This document shows, piece after piece, positions 58,488 to 64,000 of a stretch of 64,000 bases of DNA. Position numbers and translations under genes: made by a program. Source of the stretch: Triticum aestivum (lineage: Eukaryota > Streptophyta > Magnoliopsida > Poales > Poaceae); the NCBI RefSeq assembly GCF_018294505.1, contig NC_057801.1, positions 842,340,807 through 842,404,806 on the forward strand, read 5' to 3'. Below the pieces are notes generated by a model. It ran no database searches. It saw only the letters and a program-made list of their open reading frames with translations, and was not told where the DNA came from. Each line of letters starts with the position of its first letter. The stretch's first letter is position 1.

Positions 58488-58498
58488 CCCCATTTATA
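58488..58498 (-). promoter_or_regulatory. TATA box upstream of the 96-residue ORF
   Basis: Minus-strand CCTATAAATGGGG, followed by a pyrimidine-rich leader to the ATG. Confidence 0.5.
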
Positions 58499-58499
58499 G

Positions 58500-59095
58500 G
58501 CCTGTGGGTGGGAGAGGAAGAGAGAAGGGATGAGAATGGTGCGTGTGTGAATCCGGACACGTGTGTGTATCCGTTACGTTTTGGACCCTTAATTTTTTGC
58601 ATGGAAACGATGCATTGGATCGCGTGCGTGCATTTGAATCACTGCATAGGGAAGCTCTTTGACCGGGCGCGTGCATCTGACTCGCTGTCGTAATCTGAAC
58701 CACTGGTATAATCTGAAACAATGGCCTAACTCTGAATCAATACGTGCAAGGCCACCTAGCTCGCCTCGCTCGCATGCATGCACCTCCGCCTCCCGCGCAT
58801 GCAAACCCACGCCGCCGCCCTTCCCATGCATGCAGGCCTGGAAAGGTTGAGACGAGCTATTAACTGCGGTCTCAGGGCCAGACAGCGAGGTGGCCCAACG
58901 GTCCATCCAGCGCGCCCGGTACTTATTGAGAAAAAATAATCTCCCAGCCAATCAGATTGCACTTCGCGGATCGCCCCCTCCTCCCCGAAGATTCCTTCTA
59001 GAAGGGTTAGATCGACGGTCCTTGATCGCCGCTAGGGTTAGATGGACGGTCCCTGTTCAGCGCTAGGGTTAGCGGGGTTTGGGAGGGGTTTGGAG
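58500..59095. other. Upstream or intergenic DNA
   Basis: Mixed composition with weak ORFs on both strands. AGGGTTAGAT(C/G)GACGGTCC occurs twice (about 59,004 and 59,036). No gene supported. Confidence 0.4.
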
Positions 59096-59945
59096 CAGTC
59101 AAACATATGTTTGACCAGATTTCAAATGAGCATAATAAATTAAATAAAAATCAGAAAAATGGAAAATCTGTGCACATTGTCTTCTTATGTCATATACTAA
59201 CGATTTAAGTTGATAAACAAGGTTTACATACATTTAAACGAAAAGTTCATGTGTATTATGTGATATCTAAAGTATCTCAAACTCTCTTGTATGAAGTGAA
59301 GAGAAGTGATTTGGGGAAATGAACATGAAAATTTCAAAAAACTCACCACAGCTTCATTTTGGAGTGACTAAGAAGGATCCAGACTTAGTTTTCCATTTTG
59401 ATGTTTTATACTTGTTTAAATCTTGGTCAAAGTTAGGTTTGACCAGAATTCAAATGAGCAAAACAAATTTAAAAAAAAAATCAAAAAATGGAAAAACCAG
59501 CGCACTAGTCTGTATATATAGAATATATGTGTAGGAAATTTATTTGGCTGATTTAGACAAGGTCGAAAAAAACCTTGCTTAGAAATGAGGCCATTTATCC
59601 TACCTTTGAACCCCTCTTTTTTAGCATTTTTTCATGAAAATTTCAAAAACCTCACAACAGCTTCATTTTGGAGTGGCTAAGAAGGATCCAGGCTTATTTT
59701 TTTTATGTTTTAGATTTGTTTAAATCTTGGTCAAAGTTAGGTTTGACCAGAATTCAAATAAGAAAAACAAAATAAAAAAATCAAAAAAAGGAAAAATCAG
59801 CGCACATAGTTTGTGTATATAGAATATATGTGTAGGAAAGTTATTTGGCTCATCTAGACAAGGTAAAAAAAATCTTGCTTAGAAATGAGGCTGTTTACCC
59901 TACCTTTGGAGCTCTTTTTTAGCACATTTTTCATGAATGTGAGTT
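59096..59945. repeat. 309-base tandem repeat, about 2.6 copies
   Basis: CAGCTTCATTTTGGAGTG is at 59,350 and 59,659. TTGACCAGAATTCAAAT and AATATATGTGTAGGAAA recur at the same spacing. A partial first copy starts near 59,100. This arrangement is common upstream of the protease ORF in Triticeae CACTA elements. Confidence 0.85.
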
Positions 59946-60043
59946 TACCAAAGTTTCGAAAGAATTACAACATTCATATAGCATGTCAAATTTGAAGTTC
60001 TAACATAGGCCCAACATCATTCAAACATAGTTCTAACTCCAAA

Positions 60044-62579
60044 ATGAAGAACATATCCATGACGGTGGCGGACGGCGTTGCTTTTCCAGTTACCCCCGAA
60101 GCAACCTACCATTGCATCCCGATTCCAGAGGGCTATGCTCGTGTCATGGTTGATGAAGTGGTGGACCCATATTCGGGGCTAACGCTTGACATTCCTGGAG
60201 GTGAAGACGAGCGCACACTCGGAGAGGCCATACATCATATCATCTTATGGAGAAAGGATTGCATAATCTTTCAAAGTCCACCGACACCACGTCGTCTGCC
60301 GACTCCTCGAAGTCCGCCACCGAGTCAGCAGACTCCCGCTCCTCCAAGTCCACGAACGCGTGAGACGACTCCTCGAAGTCCGCCACCTCCTCCAAGTCCC
60401 CGAATGCGTGAGCTGACTCCTCCGGTTTCAAGCCCGGCACAGCGTCATGCCACTTCTTCGGTTGCAAGTTCGGCACCGTGTCAGGCCACACCTCCTGCTT
60501 CAAGTCCGGCACATCGTCAGGCCACTTCTCCTGGTCCAACTCCACGTCAGCTGTCTCCGCCGTCTCAGCAATCGCAGAAGAGACATCCCGCAGCTTTGGT
60601 GCGTAGCAGTACGAGTAGAGGTAGTTCAGGAAGTACAGGCGAAGGCAAGCGATATAAATATGGTCCAAGCCTCGCTCCTCTTCCTTAGAGGCCTTACGAC
60701 ATGACTAAGGAGCAAAACACAGCCATAGTGCAAGCCCAAGTGGACGCCCATTTTGGACCGAAACCGGCATCGCCGCCAAAGGAGAAAGTGCCTGAGAAAA
60801 CGATTGACTACTTCATTCGTATGGCTAGAGCACCAGCTCACAAGCCTGTTGACTCAGACTATGAGCGTCAAATCAGGAAGCTACATCGAGCACGGCTACG
60901 GAAGGAAGCGAGCTCAAGCTCGAGCCAACAAGCAGCTGGCAAAAAATGCGGGAAAACCGTTCCCCAGCTGGGAGAACAGGCTGCGCAAGAGATCCCCCCG
61001 CTTGTTGTGCCAACAACACATGAGAGGAGTACGCGCGCCAAATATTATTGTGGGCAAACTGTTAGCGTTCCCCAGCAGGGCGATGTGGTAATAACGGAGG
61101 AGCATATAATGCAGGCTGAAATGCTCAAGATCTCTGTTGGACAACTCCTCGAAATCGAGCCCATGTCTCCGCTTAAAGAATCGGAAATAAAGTGGAAATA
61201 TGCCTGAGGCCAACCTTTGGTCCATCCAGACAAGGTCAAGGACCTCCCAACGAGAATGTAAGAATTGCATCAATGGTACATGAACATGACCAAGATTTCC
61301 AATCGAGTGTCCCTCATGATGAATGTCAAGAAGGACCATTATTACCATGAGAAAGCTCTGTCCATTGAGTATTCAGAACTATATCAGTTATTCAATCAAG
61401 ACGCACTCGACAAGTCTATTGTCAGTTGCTATTGTCTGTAAGTGATTTCTTTCTGTAATTTAAGTCTCAAGCTAGTTATGTAGTGATAATTTTGATCAAT
61501 CATTACATGTAATTATCCTCACTATATTTTTTTCTGTGGTATTATATGCAGGATGAAGATGTATGAAATGAAAAAAGCTGGACGCTATGGCGTTGGGTTC
61601 ATTGACCCAAATACCATTAATCAGGACATATGGGAGATTGAACATTGTAAAGCTGCTGTAGAGGAAAGCATGCTAGAGTTCTTGAAGCGCCTCAATACCT
61701 TCGAAGATATACTACTTCCTTACAACTTCCCGTGAGTCACACTGTCTTGTACTACAAATTCTGTTTTTGCTTACAAGCTAGCTAGATGTTAATAATTAAG
61801 TGTATACGGTTTACGGTAGTTGATTAATTTTATGCACATGCCCGCTTAATTAAGACATGCAAACGTGTGCGAATGCAGTTGGCACTGGGTCTTGATAGAC
61901 ATTAAAGTTGAGGAAGGAAAAGTTGAATTACTGGACTCGCTAACTAAATAAAATAAAGACTACACCATCGTGAAGGGATAGTCAACAGGTAATTTCAATC
62001 ATTATTAACTATTAGTTCCTGATATGAACTATTTAATAACCCCTTTATTAATTTTCTTTGCCGGCGGGCAGGGCATGGGCAAAGTTCGTCGCGGTGACTC
62101 CAGGAGAATGGAAAAAAAATATTGTTTTGGCAACGACCCATGGTAAGTAATTAAGTAGTACTAGCTAGCTGCCATCTCTTTAATTCTTGTTTGAATATCA
62201 TTAATTAATTATTATGCTTGATTAATCATTATCCGATTCAATTTCATTCTCGTAAAGGCCCTGAGGCAGGCGAAAGGGAATAATCTGTGTGCATACTATG
62301 TTTACGAGAACATTCGCATGATGACGTGCGAAAGGAGCAGATCTGATAGACAGAACTGGGTACGTTTGTCAGAACACTATTCACACTATTATCGATATCT
62401 AGTCACACAACTAACACACATGCATATTATTGATCTCCTTCTTAACAGTTCAGAGAGGTGCGGGATAAGCTCCTACCCCCCGAGCACATACAAGCACTTC
62501 AAGAGAAAATAGCCGAATTTTTGCTCGACCAGGTCATAGATCCGAAAGAAGAATACTATTACTCGCTACCGCCCCCATG
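60044..62579 (+). pseudogene. CACTA-carried Ulp1-like cysteine protease (C48) ORF, broken
   Basis: Exon 1 (60,044 to about 61,439) keeps one frame: MKNISMTVADGVAFPVTPEA, a Pro/Ser-rich region, RPYDMTKEQN, EKTIDYFIRMARAPAHKPVD and KDLPTRM. It is interrupted by stops at 60,686, 61,205 and about 61,259. Exon 2 (61,552-61,731) encodes GRYGVGFIDPNTINQDIWE. Then come HWVLIDI (catalytic His) and LLDSL (Asp), RAWAKFVAVTPGEWKKN, LRQAKGNNLCAYYVYENIR (Gln and Cys) and a last exon FREVRDKLLPPEHIQAL to a stop at 62,579. Another stop follows LLDSLTK. The order fits the Peptidase_C48 (SUMO protease-like) ORFs carried by Triticeae CACTA elements. Catalytic residues survive but the frame does not. Confidence 0.75.
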
Positions 62580-62686
62580 AACCACTTGTCATCGTGCTCC
62601 GAAGGCACCAAGGCAATATGTAGTAGAATTGTATATGTATATACATGTGTATATGTGTGAATAATTAATGGTGTTGGCTGTGAGAC

Positions 62687-62688
<2 letters not shown>

Positions 62689-62765
<77 letters not shown>
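62689..62765. repeat. TA microsatellite
   Basis: Uninterrupted TA dinucleotides over 77 bases. Confidence 0.97.
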
Positions 62766-62769
<4 letters not shown>

Positions 62770-62919
62770 TTCTACGTACGAGAAAATCTGTTTAATATAT
62801 ATGCATAACGTGTACAATTTGTAGTATCGTGAAATACCAGCAAACAAAAAAGAATTAAATAGAAAATAAAGCCAAATTGAAAACACAAAATTAAAGCAAA
62901 AATTAAAAAAAACACCCAA

Positions 62920-63139
62920 ACATTTAGTACCGGTTGGTGTTACCAACCATTACTAATGTCCTACACGCACATGGGCCTGGCTCGTGCCACATGTTTGCAC
63001 TTTAGCGCCGGTTCGTGACGAACCGGTACTAAACGGGTGGGTGGGTGGGGGCCTTTAGTCCCCACTCTTTAGTGCCGGTTCGCCAACCGACACTAAAGGC
63101 CGTCACGAACCGGCACTAAAGGCCGGTTCTGCACTAGTG
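62920..63139 (-). mobile_element. CACTA right terminus with subterminal repeats
   Basis: Direct and inverted CTTTAGTGCCGGTTCG/CGAACCGGCACTAAAG words lead to GGCCGGTTCTGCACTAGTG. On the minus strand this starts CACTAGTGCAGAACCGGCC, a known Triticeae CACTA end type. It probably closes the element carrying the Ulp1-like ORF, and it ends three bases before the duplicated small-gene unit. Confidence 0.75.
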
Positions 63140-63342
63140 TGAGAAGTATCAGAAGTTTCTGCGCCGTGTGATGGATCACTCACATGATGGTTCCTGCACC
63201 AGTCACCACTCACCAAGTAAACATAGACAATTTAGTGTACTGGTCTTCACTTTCAGTTTTAGTATTTTCGGCCAAAGAGCCGAAACTTCATTTGATTCAA
63301 CCAAATATTAAAAAAGATTACAAAAATATTCGGATTTCTGCA

Positions 63343-63864
63343 CTAATGAAATTGCTGAAACATTTTGACCAATAGGTAGAAATTACTGAAATTCGGTGAA
63401 TTGCATCGACATCTCGCTGATAATGAAAACCAAGTTGCGTGGATCGAACATCTTACATACGTAGTAGTAGCAAAAGTATGTGACGCCGTGAGGAGACTGG
63501 CGTGCACGTAGAGCACGAGCGTGCACAAGCAGTCAAGGCGACTGCGCATGTCCCGGAGCTGCGTCTCCATGCTCCTGCCGGTCCGGACGCGGCGCCAGAG
63601 CGTGCTCCCGCGATAGAAGGCCACGAGGCCGGCCGCTTCGGCCAGCGCCCCGGCGGCCAGTCCGGCAAGCGCCGGGTTCTGCTGCTGCTTGGCCATGTCC
63701 AGCAGGGCCTGGAGCTTGCGCGCGCAGCCCTCGAGCCTGGCGCATTCCGTCTCGCACTGCGGAATCCGCAGGAGGTGGGCGGCCAGGGCAATGAGCATGA
63801 CGGCGTGCAGCCCCGACAGCTGCGCGACATTGGCAATGTCCGACAGGACGCCACACACACCCAT
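63343..63864 (-). CDS. Small MLKL-NTD-like protein, copy 3
   Basis: ATG at 63,864 begins MGVCGVLSDIANVAQLSGLH, nearly identical to copy 2, with QCETECARLEGCARKLQALL as in copy 1 and SMETQLRDMRSRLDCLC. Where copy 2 stops after SHTFDNT, this copy reads on (SHTFATT, then about 40 more residues ending KMFQQFH). A small insertion (ACTACTACGTATG-type) removed the equivalent stop. The extra tail is translated former 3' UTR, so the total is 173 residues. Leader and TATA box match copy 2. Probably a real gene; the tail may affect stability or localisation (inference). Confidence 0.72.
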   Translation of the reverse strand: MGVCGVLSDIANVAQLSGLHAVMLIALAAHLLRIPQCETECARLEGCARKLQALLDMAKQQQNPALAGLAAGALAEAAGLVAFYRGSTLWRRVRTGRSMETQLRDMRSRLDCLCTLVLYVHASLLTASHTFATTTYVRCSIHATWFSLSARCRCNSPNFSNFYLLVKMFQQFH

Positions 63865-63916
63865 CCTGATGCTGAAGCTGAAGCTGATGGAGAGTAAGCG
63901 CTGTTAGGAGCAGGCG

Positions 63917-63925
63917 ATATATATG
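63917..63925 (-). promoter_or_regulatory. TATA box of small-gene copy 3
   Basis: Minus-strand CCATATATATCGCC, about 55 bases upstream of the ATG, at the same place as in copy 2. Confidence 0.6.
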
Positions 63926-64000
63926 GGTCTCCATGTGGCAATCAGCTTTGGACTCCGACTGTCTCGTAGTGAAACACAAGGGGTTGAAGAAAGGAGGCAA

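Larger units (their letters stand above)
63142..64000. repeat. Direct duplication unit, copy at 63 kb
   Basis: Matches 35,867-36,731 in the same orientation from AGAAGTATCAGAAGTTTCTG to GTGAAACACAAGG, and continues to the window edge. Confidence 0.9.

Noticed and set aside
62689..62765. AT-rich replication origin or matrix-attachment site
   Set aside because: A pure TA microsatellite is sufficient explanation and nothing else supports an origin.

Overview
The window reads as nuclear DNA of a grass, most likely a Triticeae species (wheat, barley or a relative). The sequence evidence is split genes with GT-AG introns, Stowaway miniature transposons with CTCCCTCC/GGAGGGAG ends, several CACTA (En/Spm) termini, PIF/Harbinger elements with TTA target duplications, a small copia retrotransposon, a near-complete LINE, and GC-rich short coding exons in AT-rich repeat DNA. 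Nothing bacterial or viral is seen. The species is inferred, not proven.

Layout. 0.7-7.8 kb: two head-to-tail, minus-strand genes of the calmodulin-binding protein 60 (CBP60) family, both divergent and probably decayed. 8.0-10.6 kb: a Tourist-like MITE and two PIF/Harbinger elements, one carrying a piece of the helper ORF. 12.1-14.5 kb: copia, hAT-like and RNase H remnants and a MITE. 15.0-15.4 kb: first of three copies of a small intact gene for a ~135-residue protein resembling the N-terminal four-helix domain of plant MCA/CNR13 proteins (MLKL-NTD-like). 15.78-21.1 kb: a complete copia element with only 127-bp LTRs, inserted in a CT microsatellite. 22-26 kb: AT-rich repeats, a Stowaway element and a CACTA end. 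26.1-32.8 kb: a LINE with intact ORF1 and an ORF2 carrying one frameshift. 33-35.8 kb: a B3-like gene fragment, a CACTA end, a Stowaway element and a LINE tail. 36.2-36.6 kb: second small-gene copy. 39.3-43.2 and 53.8-55.0 kb: pieces of what looks like a spliced host gene with a duplicated exon module. It is split by a complete 10.6-kb CACTA element (43,186-53,758; TSD GGC) carrying a TnpA-like and a TNP2-type transposase gene, the latter with two in-frame stops. 55.3-63.1 kb: further CACTA-derived material, including a broken Ulp1-like protease ORF. 63.3-63.9 kb: third small-gene copy, inside an >850-bp direct duplication of the 36-kb copy.

Most of the window is transposon-derived. The likeliest host genes are the three MLKL-NTD-like copies (two share promoter, TATA box, coding region and 3' flank), the two CBP60-like genes, and the split coiled-coil gene. 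The small-gene family is the best candidate for something under-described: it stands alone, lacks the usual C-terminal domains, and keeps its reading frame amid decaying DNA. Splice sites were judged by eye and no database was searched.
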